Origin: Rhodoplanes serenus
GTDB taxonomy: Bacteria; Pseudomonadota; Alphaproteobacteria; Rhizobiales; Xanthobacteraceae
Direction of reading: 5' to 3'
Length of the DNA stretch: 64,000 nt
Assembly (NCBI GenBank): GCA_009720755.1
Contig: WNKV01000004.1
Span: 124,001 to 188,000 of the forward strand
Part shown: piece after piece, positions 18,815 to 27,864 of the stretch
Layout: every line of letters begins with the position of its first letter
Position numbering within the stretch: position 1 is the stretch's first letter
Made by a program: the position numbers and the translations under genes
The notes under the pieces: model-generated
What the model saw: only the letters and a program-made list of their open reading frames with translations
The model's database searches: none
Told to the model about the DNA's origin: nothing

Positions 18815-19774
18815 TCCGACACCCTCGTCACGATCTTCGGCGGTTCCGGCTTCCTCGGCCGGCACGTCGTGCAGGCGCTGGCGCCGGACCTTTGGCGGAT
18901 GCGGGTGGCGGTGCGTCGCCCCGATCTCGCCGGCCACCTCCAGCCGCTCGGCCGGGTCGGCCAGATCCATGCCGTGCAGGCGAATCTCCGCAACGCCGAA
19001 TCGGTGGCCGCGGCGGTGCGCGACTCGGCCGTGGTGATCAACCTGGTCGGCGTTCTGTTCGAGCGCGGCAAGCAGTCCTTCGAGGCCGTGCATGTGGAGG
19101 GCGCCGCCACGGTGGCCCGCGCCGCCGCCGCCCAGGGGGCGCGGCTGATCCATGTCTCGGCGATCGGCGCCGATCCCGATTCGTCGGCCCTCTATGCCCG
19201 CACCAAGGGCGAGGCCGAGCGGGCGGTGCTCGCCGCCGCGCCCGACGCCGTCATCCTGCGGCCCTCGGTGATCTTCGGGCCGGACGACGCCTTCTTCAAC
19301 AAGTTCGCCGCCATGGCCCGCATCGCGCCGGCGCTGCCGCTGATCGGCGGCGGCCACACCCGGTTTCAGCCGGTGTTCGCCGGCGACGTCGCGGCGGCGG
19401 TCCGCAAGGCGGTGGCCGGCGAGGCGACGCCCGGCACCGTCTACGAGCTCGGTGGCCCCGAGGTCGCCACCTTCAAGGAGCTGATGCGGCTGGTGCTCGA
19501 CATCACCCAGCGCCGTCGCCTGCTGGTGCCGGTGCCGTTCTTCGCCGCCAAGCTGCTCGGCAGCGTCTTGAAGGTCCTGCCGACGCCGCCGCTCACCCCC
19601 GACCAGGTCGAGCTGCTGAAGACCGACAACGTCGTCTCCGAGGCGGCGACGCGCGAGAACCGCACCCTCGCCGGGCTCGGTATCGCGGCCCACAGCATGG
19701 CGGCGGTGGTGCCGTCCTATCTGTGGCGCTACCGCCGGACCGGCCAGTTCAAGAGCCGCCGCAGCCTCGCCTGA
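18785..19774 (+). CDS. NAD(P)-binding epimerase-like protein, complex I NDUFA9 family
   Basis: Atypical short-chain dehydrogenase related to the NDUFA9 accessory subunit of respiratory complex I. The Rossmann motif is VTIFGGSGFLGRHVVQAL near the N-terminus; other family segments are INLVGVLFERGKQSFEAVHV, IHVSAIGADPDSSALYARTK and ILRPSVIFGPDD. The Y-x-x-x-K pair is present as YARTK. The protein has 329 residues from ATG 18785, with AGGAG 11 bases before. The first ten codons are a five-residue duplication (MAMSNMAMSN), so several in-frame ATGs are possible starts. An FMN-enzyme gene follows after 56 bases. Confidence 0.88.
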   Translation: MAMSNMAMSNSDTLVTIFGGSGFLGRHVVQALAPDLWRMRVAVRRPDLAGHLQPLGRVGQIHAVQANLRNAESVAAAVRDSAVVINLVGVLFERGKQSFEAVHVEGAATVARAAAAQGARLIHVSAIGADPDSSALYARTKGEAERAVLAAAPDAVILRPSVIFGPDDAFFNKFAAMARIAPALPLIGGGHTRFQPVFAGDVAAAVRKAVAGEATPGTVYELGGPEVATFKELMRLVLDITQRRRLLVPVPFFAAKLLGSVLKVLPTPPLTPDQVELLKTDNVVSEAATRENRTLAGLGIAAHSMAAVVPSYLWRYRRTGQFKSRRSLA

Positions 19775-19830
19775 CGGGCGCGTCTCGTCCGCCGCCGCGC
19801 CCGCCGGCGGCCCCTCGCGGAGCGGCCGGC

Positions 19831-20973
19831 ATGACGCCGATCACCAACATCGCGGATCTGCGCGCGGTCGGCGCCCGCAAGGTGCCGCGCGCGCTGTTCG
19901 GCTATGTCGACTCGGGCTCCTACGACGAGATCACGCTCGCGGCCAACCGCGCCGAGCTGGCCAAGCTGCGCTTCCGCCAGCGGGTGCTGGTCGATACCAC
20001 CGGCCGCAGCATGGCGACCACGCTGGTGGGGCAACCGGCCGCCCTGCCGGTCGCCATCGCGCCGACCGGCCTCACCGGGCTGATCCGCGGCGACGGCGAG
20101 GTGCTGAGCGCCCGGGCGGCGGCCGCGGCCGGCATCCCGTACTGCCTTTCCACCATGTCGATCGCCACCATCGAGGACATCCGCGCCGCCATCGACGCGC
20201 CGTTCTGGTTCCAGCTCTACGTGCTGCGCGACCGCGCCTTCAGCCGGTCGATGATCGAGCGGGCGCGCGCCGCCGAATGCCCGGTGCTGGTCGTCACCGT
20301 CGATCTGCCGCTGCGCGGCCAGCGCCACGCCGACATCCGGAACGGCCTCACGGTGCCGCCGCGCGTCACCCTGCGCAACGCCGTCGACGTGCTCACCAAG
20401 CCGGCCTGGGGGCTCGGCGTGCTGCGTGCCAAGCGGCGCACCTTCGGCAACATCGAGGCGTATCTGAAGGGCCGCGTCAGCCTGATGGGCGCCGGCGAAT
20501 GGTCGACCCACCATTTCGACCAGACGCTGAGCTGGACCGACATGGCGTGGATTCGCGACCTGTGGCCCGGCAAGCTGGTGCTCAAGGGCATCCTCGATCC
20601 GGCCGACGCCGAGCGCGCCGTCGCGGTCGGCGCCGATGCCATCGTGGTGTCGAATCACGGCGGCCGCCAGCTCGACGGCGCGCCCGCCACCATCACGGTG
20701 CTGCCCGAGATCGTCGCGGCGGTCGGCGGCCGCATCGAGGTCTTGTTCGACGGCGGCGTGCGCTCCGGCCAGGACGTGCTGCGCGCGCTGGCGCTCGGCG
20801 CCCGCGGCGTGCTGCTCGGCCGGGCGTATCTCTACGGCCTCGCCGCCGCTGGCGAGCGCGGCTGTGCCATGGCGCTCGACATCATCCGGCGCGAGCTGGA
20901 GATCACCATGATGCTCACCGGCGTGACCGACCTCCGCCGGGTGCCGCGCGACGTGCTGTACGACGGCGCCTGA
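19831..20973 (+). CDS. FMN-dependent 2-hydroxy-acid dehydrogenase/oxidase (L-lactate dehydrogenase-like)
   Basis: Oxidises an L-2-hydroxy acid, such as lactate, through FMN. The 380-residue TIM-barrel protein starts with the typical NIADLRAVGARKVPRALFGY. FMN-site segments are PVAIAPTGLTGL, FQLYVLRDR, VTVDLPLRGQRHADIRNG and VLKGILDPADAE. The active-site His lies in VVSNHGGRQLD, and the phosphate site in DGGVRSGQDVLRALALGARG. The substrate cannot be told from sequence: LldD-like lactate dehydrogenases and glycolate/mandelate enzymes share these motifs. It lies 56 bases after the NDUFA9-like gene, probably in the same transcript. Confidence 0.9.
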   Translation: MTPITNIADLRAVGARKVPRALFGYVDSGSYDEITLAANRAELAKLRFRQRVLVDTTGRSMATTLVGQPAALPVAIAPTGLTGLIRGDGEVLSARAAAAAGIPYCLSTMSIATIEDIRAAIDAPFWFQLYVLRDRAFSRSMIERARAAECPVLVVTVDLPLRGQRHADIRNGLTVPPRVTLRNAVDVLTKPAWGLGVLRAKRRTFGNIEAYLKGRVSLMGAGEWSTHHFDQTLSWTDMAWIRDLWPGKLVLKGILDPADAERAVAVGADAIVVSNHGGRQLDGAPATITVLPEIVAAVGGRIEVLFDGGVRSGQDVLRALALGARGVLLGRAYLYGLAAAGERGCAMALDIIRRELEITMMLTGVTDLRRVPRDVLYDGA

Positions 20974-20992
20974 CGCGGCACCCTCGGCGGCC

Positions 20993-21541
20993 TCACAGTC
21001 GCCGCACCATGTAGCGGGCGGTGCCGTAGCTGGCGAGCTTGTCGGCGAGGGCCGGGTCGTCGACCGGGGCGAAGCCCTGGCGGGTCCAGAACCCGGCCGA
21101 ATCGCCGACCGACACCAGAGACAGGGTGGAAAAGCCCGTCGCGCGGGCGTGCGCCGCGAGCATCGTCACGATGCGGCCGCCGGCTCCGGAGCCGCGCGCC
21201 GCCGGCAGCAGCGCGAGGTCGTGCAGGTAGTAGGTCGCCGCGTCGTCGGGCAGCCGGCCGAGAAGGCAGTCGAGCGCCGGCGCCGCGCCGCTCCGCCACG
21301 GGTGGCTGACCACATAGCCGATCACCGCGGTGCGGTCGGGGACGTCCGCACCGGCATCGAGCACGAAGCAGCCGGCCGGCCACAGCCGCAGCCGCTCGGC
21401 GAACACCGCGGCGCTTTCCGGCAGGTCGGGATGCACCACCGCGGCGGTGGCCAGCACGGCGTCGAGATCGACGGCGGCCATTGGCCGCCAGGCGGGAGTC
21501 CGAGAGGCGATCACAGGCGAAATGTTATCCGTCATCATCAT
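20993..21541 (-). CDS. GNAT-family N-acetyltransferase
   Basis: Acetyl-CoA-dependent acyltransferase of unknown substrate. The 182 residues contain the GNAT core: FVLDAGADVPDRTAVIGYVV, then LHDLALLPAARGSGAGGRIV with the acetyl-CoA pyrophosphate loop RGSGAG, then LSLVSVGDSAGFWTRQGF. The three in-frame ATGs at the start (21541, 21538, 21535) are not separable; an internal ATG at 21481 would give a shorter version. It converges with the FMN-dehydrogenase gene, with 19 bases between the stops. Confidence 0.85.
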   Translation of the reverse strand: MMMTDNISPVIASRTPAWRPMAAVDLDAVLATAAVVHPDLPESAAVFAERLRLWPAGCFVLDAGADVPDRTAVIGYVVSHPWRSGAAPALDCLLGRLPDDAATYYLHDLALLPAARGSGAGGRIVTMLAAHARATGFSTLSLVSVGDSAGFWTRQGFAPVDDPALADKLASYGTARYMVRRL

Positions 21542-21646
21542 GCCGGTGGGTGTCGCATCGGTAAGATGGCGCCGCGCATCCGTACTTTACCGCAGAGCGT
21601 CGTTTCGCCACTGGCGCGACGGCCGAATCCGCCCACATGCTCGGTC

Positions 21647-22048
21647 ATGACCGACCATCGATCCGAGCATCCGTTCGACCGCGCCGCCTCCAGTCAACCC
21701 GGGGCGGGTGAGCCCGAGCGTCCGCGGGTGGAGCCGGAGATCATTCCGCCCGGCGCCCCCGATCCCGATCCGCGCCGGAGCGCTGGCCGCGGTCCCGAGG
21801 GCTTTCCGGACGGCGCCGTGTTCGTCACCATCGATCGCGACGGCCAGCCCCGCTACACCCGCATCGAGCCGCCCGGCCCCGTCTCGACGGTGCTCGGCCT
21901 GGTGATCCTCGGCGCGGTTGCGGCCGGCATCCTGCTGGTGGCGCTCGGCGTCGTGCTGTTCTGGGTGCCGGTGGCGATCGTCGTGGTCGCCGCGCTCGTG
22001 TTCTCGGGCTATCTGCGCGGCCTGTGGCGCCGCTTCATGGGCCGCTGA
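21647..22048 (+). CDS. small membrane protein, conserved in Rhizobiales-type genomes
   Basis: A 133-residue protein. Its N-terminal ~75 residues are hydrophilic and Pro-rich (VEPEIIPPGAPDPDPR), with FVTIDRDGQPRYTRI before a hydrophobic C-terminal half (VLGLVILGAVAAGILLVALG and VALVFSGYL-type segments, two membrane helices) that ends in Arg-rich LRGLWRRFMGR. The layout resembles short hypothetical proteins common in Hyphomicrobiales. No catalytic motif is visible and no function is assigned. It converges with the EVE-domain gene. Confidence 0.7.
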   Translation: MTDHRSEHPFDRAASSQPGAGEPERPRVEPEIIPPGAPDPDPRRSAGRGPEGFPDGAVFVTIDRDGQPRYTRIEPPGPVSTVLGLVILGAVAAGILLVALGVVLFWVPVAIVVVAALVFSGYLRGLWRRFMGR

Positions 22049-22061
22049 GCCGCCGGCCGCG

Positions 22062-22484
22062 TCAGCTCTTCACCCCGCCCATCCGGCAGAGGGTTTTCCA
22101 TTCGGCCGCGGTCACCGGCTGCACCGAGAGGCGCGACTGCTTCAGCAGCGCCATCTCGGCGAGGCTCTTCTCGGCCTTGACGTCGGCGAGCGTGACAGGC
22201 GTCTTCAGCGGCTCCACCGCCCTCACGTCGACCACCACCCACGGGCTGCCGGGCTCGGCGGTGGGATCAGGATAGTGCTCGCGCGCCACCTCGACGATGC
22301 CGACGATCCGCTTCTCGTCGACCGAGTGATAGAAGAAGGCGCGGTCGCCGACCTTCATCTTCATCAGGTTCAGCTTGGCGGTGTGATTGCGCACGCCGGT
22401 CCACGGCTCGCCCTTGGCGCCGCGCTTCACCTGGTCGTCCCACGACCAGGTCGAGGGCTCCGACTTCACCAGCCAGTACGCCAT
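22062..22484 (-). CDS. EVE-domain protein
   Basis: EVE domains have a PUA/YTH-like fold and read modified bases in nucleic acids. The 140-residue protein is essentially one domain: AYWLVKSEPSTWSWDDQ, then WTGVRNHTAKLNLMKMKVGD, AFFYHSVDEKRIVGIVEVAR and WVVVDVRAVEPLKTPV. ATG 22484 is chosen because AGGAGA lies seven bases upstream and the family starts there; a GTG/ATG farther up at 22511 would overlap gpsA. It is the last gene of tsaD-gpsA-EVE, with a 23-base gap to gpsA. Confidence 0.92.
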   Translation of the reverse strand: MAYWLVKSEPSTWSWDDQVKRGAKGEPWTGVRNHTAKLNLMKMKVGDRAFFYHSVDEKRIVGIVEVAREHYPDPTAEPGSPWVVVDVRAVEPLKTPVTLADVKAEKSLAEMALLKQSRLSVQPVTAAEWKTLCRMGGVKS

Positions 22485-22507
22485 GCGGGTCTCCTGCGCG
22501 ACGGCCG

Positions 22508-23497
22508 TCAATGCTCGGCCCGGAACGGGCGGGTGGTCAGCGCCTCGATGGCCTGATCGACGCTGAGGCGGCCGTCCAGCACGGCGGCGACCGCCGTTGA
22601 GATCGGCATGTCGACGGCGCGCTCACGCGCCATCTCGACCAGCACCGGCGCCGTGAAGGCGCCTTCGGCCAAAAGGCCGCCGCGGCGCGCCGCATCCGGC
22701 GACAGCCCTTCGCCGATCGCGATGCCGAACGAGAAGTTGCGCGACTGCCGGCTGGCGCAGGTGAGGACCAGGTCGCCGAGACCGGAGAGGCCCGTGAGCG
22801 TCTCGATGCGGGCCCCGTAGGCGCGGCCGAACCGCATCAGCTCGGCGAAGCCGCGCGTCGTCAGCGCCGCCGCCGCGCTGGCGCCGAGCCGCCGGCCGCG
22901 CACGATGCCGACCGCGATGGCGAGCACATTCTTGGCGGCGCCGCCGATCTCCACCCCGCGCACGTCGGTCGAGTGATAGGGCCGCAGCGTCGTGGTGCCG
23001 AGCGAATGAGCGAGCGCGGTCGCCACCGCGTCGTCGGCGGCCGCCAGCGTCACCGCGGTCGGCAGGCCGCGGGCGACATCGGAGGCGAAGCTCGGCCCCG
23101 ACAGGATCGCCGGCCGCGCCTGCGGCAGCGCCGCCGCCACCACCTCGGTCATGAAGCGATGGCTGCCGCGCTCGATCCCCTTGGCGCAGGCCACCACCGG
23201 CACGCCCGGCCGCACCGCGCCGGCGAGCGAGGCCGCGACGGCGCCGTGCGCCTGCGCCGGCACCACCAGCAGCACCGCGTCGGCGTCGGCGACCGCCGCC
23301 GGGCCGGCCGCCACCCGGATGGCCGAGTCGAGGGCCACGTCGGGCAGGTGCGGCGAGGCGCCGGCCTCCCGAATCGCGGCGGCGGTTTCCGTGTCGCGGG
23401 CGACCAGCACCACGTCGCGGCCAGCCCGAGCCGCCACATTGGCGAGCGCGGCGCCCCAGGCGCCCGCTCCGACGACGGCGATGCTCTGATACGTCAT
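22508..23497 (-). CDS. gpsA: NAD(P)-dependent glycerol-3-phosphate dehydrogenase
   Basis: Reduces dihydroxyacetone phosphate to sn-glycerol-3-phosphate for phospholipid synthesis. The Rossmann motif [13 protein letters not shown] is at residues 8-20; [30 protein letters not shown], the catalytic-lysine segment [17 protein letters not shown] and [12 protein letters not shown] are all present. Its 329 residues fit the family. ATG 23497 follows the tsaD stop by ten bases; longer in-frame versions would overlap tsaD and add an Arg-rich leader. Confidence 0.95.
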   Translation of the reverse strand: MTYQSIAVVGAGAWGAALANVAARAGRDVVLVARDTETAAAIREAGASPHLPDVALDSAIRVAAGPAAVADADAVLLVVPAQAHGAVAASLAGAVRPGVPVVACAKGIERGSHRFMTEVVAAALPQARPAILSGPSFASDVARGLPTAVTLAAADDAVATALAHSLGTTTLRPYHSTDVRGVEIGGAAKNVLAIAVGIVRGRRLGASAAAALTTRGFAELMRFGRAYGARIETLTGLSGLGDLVLTCASRQSRNFSFGIAIGEGLSPDAARRGGLLAEGAFTAPVLVEMARERAVDMPISTAVAAVLDGRLSVDQAIEALTTRPFRAEH

Positions 23498-23507
23498 GGC
23501 GATCCGG

Positions 23508-24596
23508 TCATGCGGGAGCCGCACCGGCGGCCGGCGCCCCGGCACTGCCCGGCTCGCGCGGCTTGCGCACCGTGTCGAGCGGCCAGCGCGGCCGCGGGCC
23601 GACATCGAGGGTGTCGGTGAGCCCGTAGGCGAGCCGCTCCGCCCCGGCCCAGGCGATCATGGCGCCGTTGTCGGTGCACAGCTCCGGCCGCGGCAGCACC
23701 AGCACGGTGCGGCCGTCGAGCGCGCAGGCGTTGAGGAGGGCGCGAATCGCCTGGTTGGAGGCGACGCCGCCGGCGGCGACCAGCGCCATCGGCTGGCCGA
23801 ACTGCTCGCGGAACAGCGAAAGCCCGGTGCGCAGGCGGTCGCGCACCATGTCGGCCACCGCCTGCTGGAACGAGGCGCAGAGGTCGCGGACGTCCTGGTC
23901 GGACAGCGGCGCCAGCTTCTCGGCCTCCAGCCGCAGCGCGGTCTTGAGGCCGGACAGCGAGAAGTCGGCGTCGGGGCGGCCGACCATCGGGCGCGGCAGG
24001 GCGAACCGGGCGGGATCGCCGTCGCGGGCGGCGCGCTCCACCGCCGGGCCGCCCGGATAGTCGAGCCCGAGCACCTTGGCGGTCTTGTCGAACGCCTCGC
24101 CGATGGCATCGTCGAGGGTGGTGCCGATCCGGACATAGTCGCCGACGCCGCGCACCGCGACGATCTGGGTGTGGCCGCCGGAGGCGAGGAACAGGCAGTA
24201 GGGGAACGGCAGGTCGTTGGTGAGGCGCGCCGTCAAGGCGTGCGCCTCCAGGTGGTTGACGGCGACCAGCGGCTTCTCGTGCACGAGGGCGATCGCCTTC
24301 GCGGTGGTCAGGCCGACGATCAGGCCGCCGATCAGGCCGGGTCCGGCCGCGGCGGCGACGCCGTCGAGCTCGTCGAAGCGGCGGCCGGCCTCCTGCATGG
24401 CCTGGGCGATCAGCCGGTCCAGCACCTCGACATGGGCGCGCGCCGCGATCTCCGGCACCACCCCGCCGAAGGCGGCGTGCTCGTCGATCTGCGACCACAC
24501 GATGTTGGAGAGGATGCGCCCACGGCCGTCGGCGTCGCGCTCGACCACCGCGGCCGCGGTCTCGTCGCAGGTCGTCTCCAGCCCGAGAACGATCAT
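23508..24596 (-). CDS. tsaD: tRNA N6-adenosine threonylcarbamoyltransferase TsaD
   Basis: Catalytic subunit of the complex that makes t6A37 in tRNAs reading ANN codons. The start [19 protein letters not shown], the histidine motif [32 protein letters not shown] and [10 protein letters not shown], and the C-terminal [12 protein letters not shown] and [12 protein letters not shown] are family hallmarks. Its 362 residues fit. It leads the tsaD-gpsA-EVE transcript and is divergent from hemC, with 105 bases between the starts. Confidence 0.96.
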   Translation of the reverse strand: MIVLGLETTCDETAAAVVERDADGRGRILSNIVWSQIDEHAAFGGVVPEIAARAHVEVLDRLIAQAMQEAGRRFDELDGVAAAAGPGLIGGLIVGLTTAKAIALVHEKPLVAVNHLEAHALTARLTNDLPFPYCLFLASGGHTQIVAVRGVGDYVRIGTTLDDAIGEAFDKTAKVLGLDYPGGPAVERAARDGDPARFALPRPMVGRPDADFSLSGLKTALRLEAEKLAPLSDQDVRDLCASFQQAVADMVRDRLRTGLSLFREQFGQPMALVAAGGVASNQAIRALLNACALDGRTVLVLPRPELCTDNGAMIAWAGAERLAYGLTDTLDVGPRPRWPLDTVRKPREPGSAGAPAAGAAPA

Positions 24597-24701
24597 CGCT
24601 GCACGATCATGGATACCGGCGACTACGCACGTCGCCTTCGTCCCCTTCCCTCATGCGGAACCCGCTCCTATAAGGGCCTCGGCGTAGCATTGTGAGGTCC
24701 C

Positions 24702-25634
24702 ATGGCGCAATCCTCGTCCCCGCCGCTCGTCCGCATCGGCACGCGCGGCAGCCCGCTCGCTCTCTGGCAGGCGCACGAGACGCAGAAGCGCCTCGCCGCC
24801 GCCCATGGCGTGCCCCTGGAGGCGATCGCCGTCGTCGTCATCAAGACGACGGGCGACATCATCCAGGACCGGCCGCTGTCCGAGGTCGGCGGCAAGGGGC
24901 TGTTCACCAAGGAGCTGGAGCAGGCGCTCTACGACGGCGCCATCGATCTGGCCGTGCATTCCTGCAAGGACATGGAGACGGCGCTGCCGCCGGGCCTCGT
25001 CCTCACCGCCTGCCTGCCGCGCGAGGACGTGCGCGACGCCTTCATCTGCAAGAAGGCGACGACGCTGGCGGAGCTGCCGGCCGGCGCGGTGGTCGGCACC
25101 GCCTCGCTGCGGCGCGGCGCCATGGTCAAGCGGCTGCGGCCCGACATCGAGGTGGTGTCGATCCGCGGCAATGTCGACACCCGCCTGCGCAAGGTCGACA
25201 CCGGCGAGGTGGACGCGACGCTCCTGGCGCTCGCCGGCCTCAAGCGGCTCGGCCTCGCCGACAAGGTGACGTCGCTGTTCGATCCGGCCCAGTTCCTGCC
25301 GGCGGTCGGCCAGGGCGCCGTGGCGATCGAATGCCGCGAGGACGACGCGCGCACCCGCGAGCTGCTGGCCCCCATCGACCATCCGGTCACCCGCATCGCC
25401 ATCACGGCCGAGCGGGCCTTCCTGGGCGCGCTGGACGGCTCGTGCCGCACCCCCATCGCGGGCCACGCCACGGTGACGGGCGACCGCGTCTCGCTGCGCG
25501 GCCTGATCGTCAAGACCGACGGCAGCGTCGCCCACGAGACCGGGCGCGAGGGCACGGTGGCCGAGGCGGCGGCGCTCGGGGCGGACGCCGGGCGCGAGCT
25601 GAAGGAGCGCGGTGGTCCGGACTTCTTCGCCTGA
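24702..25634 (+). CDS. hemC: hydroxymethylbilane synthase (porphobilinogen deaminase)
   Basis: Joins four porphobilinogens into hydroxymethylbilane in tetrapyrrole synthesis. Motifs: [16 protein letters not shown] at the N-terminus, [60 protein letters not shown], and Cys248 in [11 protein letters not shown], which carries the dipyrromethane cofactor. Its length is 310 residues. First gene of the hemC-hemD-Mic60-HemY run. Confidence 0.96.
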   Translation: MAQSSSPPLVRIGTRGSPLALWQAHETQKRLAAAHGVPLEAIAVVVIKTTGDIIQDRPLSEVGGKGLFTKELEQALYDGAIDLAVHSCKDMETALPPGLVLTACLPREDVRDAFICKKATTLAELPAGAVVGTASLRRGAMVKRLRPDIEVVSIRGNVDTRLRKVDTGEVDATLLALAGLKRLGLADKVTSLFDPAQFLPAVGQGAVAIECREDDARTRELLAPIDHPVTRIAITAERAFLGALDGSCRTPIAGHATVTGDRVSLRGLIVKTDGSVAHETGREGTVAEAAALGADAGRELKERGGPDFFA

Positions 25635-25650
25635 GCGGCGGAGGACGACC

Positions 25651-26373
25651 ATGCGCCTGCTGGTCACCCGGCCGGAGCCCGAGAGCGCTCGCACCGCGGC
25701 GGCGTTGCGCCAGCGCGGCCATGCGGTGATCGAGGCGCCGATGCTGCGCATCGCGCCGGTGCCGGATGTCGTGCTGGGCCCCGGCCCGTGGGTCGCGGTC
25801 GCGCTCACCAGCATCAACGCGGTGGCGGCGGTGACGGCGAATCACTGGGCCGAGGCGCTGGCCGGGCTGCCGGCTTTCGCGGTCGGCGACCGCACCGCGG
25901 CGGCCGCCCGGGCGGCCGGCTTCGTCGACATCCGGGTGGCGGAGGGCGAGATCGGCTCGCTGGTGCGGCGGATCACCGCCGACCTGACCGGCGCCGACCG
26001 AACGCCGCCGCGCGATCCCGTGCTGTATCTCGCCGGCGAGGACCGGGCGGGCGATCTCGACGTGCTGCTCGCGCCGGTCGGTCTCGCGGTGGTCACCCGG
26101 GTGGTCTATCGCGCCGTGATGGCGCCGCGGCTGCCCGATGCGGCGCGCGCCGCGCTCGCGGCCGGCGAGATCGACGCCGTGTTGCACTATTCGCGACGCA
26201 GCGCCGATGCCTTCCTGGCCGCCTGCATGGCCGATGCGCTCGGCGACGCCGCCATCCGCCCGCGCCACCTCTGCCTGTCCGAGCAGGTCGCCGGACCGCT
26301 CCGCACCGCCGGTGCCGCCGACATCCGGGTCGCAGACCGTCCGGATCAGCCGGCGCTTTTCGCACTTCTTTAG
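25651..26373 (+). CDS. hemD: uroporphyrinogen-III synthase
   Basis: Cyclises hydroxymethylbilane to uroporphyrinogen III. The sequence is weakly conserved in this family, but the start MRLLVTRPEPESARTAAAL, VALTSINAV, AVGDRTAAAARAAGF, LYLAGEDRAGDL and the C-terminal VLHYSRRSADAF, with CLSEQVAGPL, are typical, and the position after hemC is diagnostic. The start ATG 25651 is preceded by GGAGG. It has 240 residues; the gap to hemC is 16 bases. Confidence 0.92.
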   Translation: MRLLVTRPEPESARTAAALRQRGHAVIEAPMLRIAPVPDVVLGPGPWVAVALTSINAVAAVTANHWAEALAGLPAFAVGDRTAAAARAAGFVDIRVAEGEIGSLVRRITADLTGADRTPPRDPVLYLAGEDRAGDLDVLLAPVGLAVVTRVVYRAVMAPRLPDAARAALAAGEIDAVLHYSRRSADAFLAACMADALGDAAIRPRHLCLSEQVAGPLRTAGAADIRVADRPDQPALFALL

Positions 26374-26475
26374 CATTCCGGGGGATGGCGTTGTTGCCGT
26401 CACCAAACCGGCGCAGTATGCCGATGTGATCCGCATTGCCGCGGAAGGGTCCGCAATTGCAGCGGGGAGAGGTGG

Positions 26476-27852
26476 ATGGCCGAAGACAACAAGAAGCCAC
26501 CGGCAGACACGCCAGACAAGCGAGGCCCGCAGGGGACGACGCCGACACCGACGCCGAGTGCGCCGGCGCGCGCCGCCACCGACATCCGGGCCGGCACGAC
26601 CGGGACCGACAAGCTCGACAAGGTCGAGCCCGACAAGGTCGAGAAGACCGACAAGTCCGGGACCGTCGGCAAGACCGAGACGATCGTGAAATCCGAGAAG
26701 CCCGACACGCCGGAGCGGCCCGCCGCCGCGTCCGCGCCGCCCGCCGCGACCCCCCGCGCGGCGGAGCGGACCGCGACGCCGCCCGCTCGCAGCCGAGAGG
26801 ACACACCGATGGCGCGGTCGACGCGCGCGCAAGCGAATTGGGGATCGATGCTGACGGCCGGGATCGTCGGCGGCGCCGTGGTGGCGCTGGCCGCCGGCTC
26901 CGCCTGGGTGACGCTCTTTCCCGGCGACGGGGGTGACGGTGCCGTCGGCGCCAAGGTCGCGGCGCTCGAAGCCCGGGTCGGCGAGCTCGCCGCCCGTCCG
27001 GCGCCCGCCGCGGTGCCGGCCGATCTCGCCGGCCGGCTCGGCCGCCTGGAGGCCGCCGCCACGGCCGCCTCGCGCCAGGGTGGCGCCGACCCGGCCCTCA
27101 CCGGCCGCCTCACCGCCGCCGAGGCCGCGGTGGCCCGTCTGACCGAGCAGCTCGGCCGCGCCGAGAAGCGCCTCGACGACACCGCCAAGTCCGGCGGTGT
27201 CGCGGCCGCGGCGCCGCCCGCCGCGCCGGGCGTGCAGCCGGCCGAGCTGGAGGCCCTCGCCACCCGGGTCGCCGGCCTGGAGCGCAACCTCGTCGCGCTC
27301 CAGCAGCAGGTCGCCCAGCGCGCCAACGCGCCGGTCTCCGACCGCGCGGTGCGGCTCGCGGTGCTCGCCTCCGGGCTGCGCACCCTGGTCGATCGCGGCG
27401 CCCCGTACACGGCCGAGCTCGCCGCCGCCAAGCAGCTCGTCAGCGATCCGCAGACCTTCGCGCCGCTGGAGCCGTTCGCGGCCTCCGGCGTGCCGAGCGC
27501 CCTGGTGCTCGGCCGCGAGCTGGCCGCCGTGGTGCCGGCCATGCTCAAGGCCGGCGAGCTGCCGGCCCGCGACGACTATCTCGACCGCCTCCAGGCGGAG
27601 GCCGAGAAGCTCGTCCGCATCCGGCCCGTGAAGGACACCGCCGGCGACGATCTCGCGGCCCAGATCGGCCGCGCCGAGGCGAAGGCCCGCCAGGCCGATC
27701 TCGCCGGCGCCGTCGCCGAGCTGGCCAAGCTGCCGCCCGCCGTGCGGGCGCCGGCGGAGCCGTGGATCAAGAAGGCCGAGGCCCGTCAGGCCGCCGTCGC
27801 CGCCGCCCAGCGTGTCGCCTCCGGCGCGCTCGGGGCCCTCGCCACTCCATAG
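26476..27852 (+). CDS. Mic60/mitofilin-like inner-membrane protein
   Basis: Alphaproteobacterial relative of mitochondrial Mic60, which bends membrane at crista junctions. Layout of the 458 residues: a disordered, charged N-terminal region (~1-120) with a Lys/Asp repeat ([17 protein letters not shown]); one membrane helix (about 124-148); a long periplasmic coiled-coil stretch (~155-310) rich in Ala, Leu, Glu and Arg; and a conserved C-terminal domain with [20 protein letters not shown] and, near the end, [19 protein letters not shown], like the mitofilin signature. AGGTGG precedes ATG 26476. It lies between hemD and a HemY gene, an order conserved in this class. Confidence 0.85.
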   Translation: MAEDNKKPPADTPDKRGPQGTTPTPTPSAPARAATDIRAGTTGTDKLDKVEPDKVEKTDKSGTVGKTETIVKSEKPDTPERPAAASAPPAATPRAAERTATPPARSREDTPMARSTRAQANWGSMLTAGIVGGAVVALAAGSAWVTLFPGDGGDGAVGAKVAALEARVGELAARPAPAAVPADLAGRLGRLEAAATAASRQGGADPALTGRLTAAEAAVARLTEQLGRAEKRLDDTAKSGGVAAAAPPAAPGVQPAELEALATRVAGLERNLVALQQQVAQRANAPVSDRAVRLAVLASGLRTLVDRGAPYTAELAAAKQLVSDPQTFAPLEPFAASGVPSALVLGRELAAVVPAMLKAGELPARDDYLDRLQAEAEKLVRIRPVKDTAGDDLAAQIGRAEAKARQADLAGAVAELAKLPPAVRAPAEPWIKKAEARQAAVAAAQRVASGALGALATP

Positions 27853-27864
27853 GACAGGAATACG

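Noticed and set aside
18406..20973. An 855-codon plus-strand frame that would fuse a long Arg-rich leader to the FMN dehydrogenase
   Set aside because: The leader is a shadow of the NDUFA9-like gene in another frame. The dehydrogenase has its own ATG at 19831 with a ribosome-binding site.
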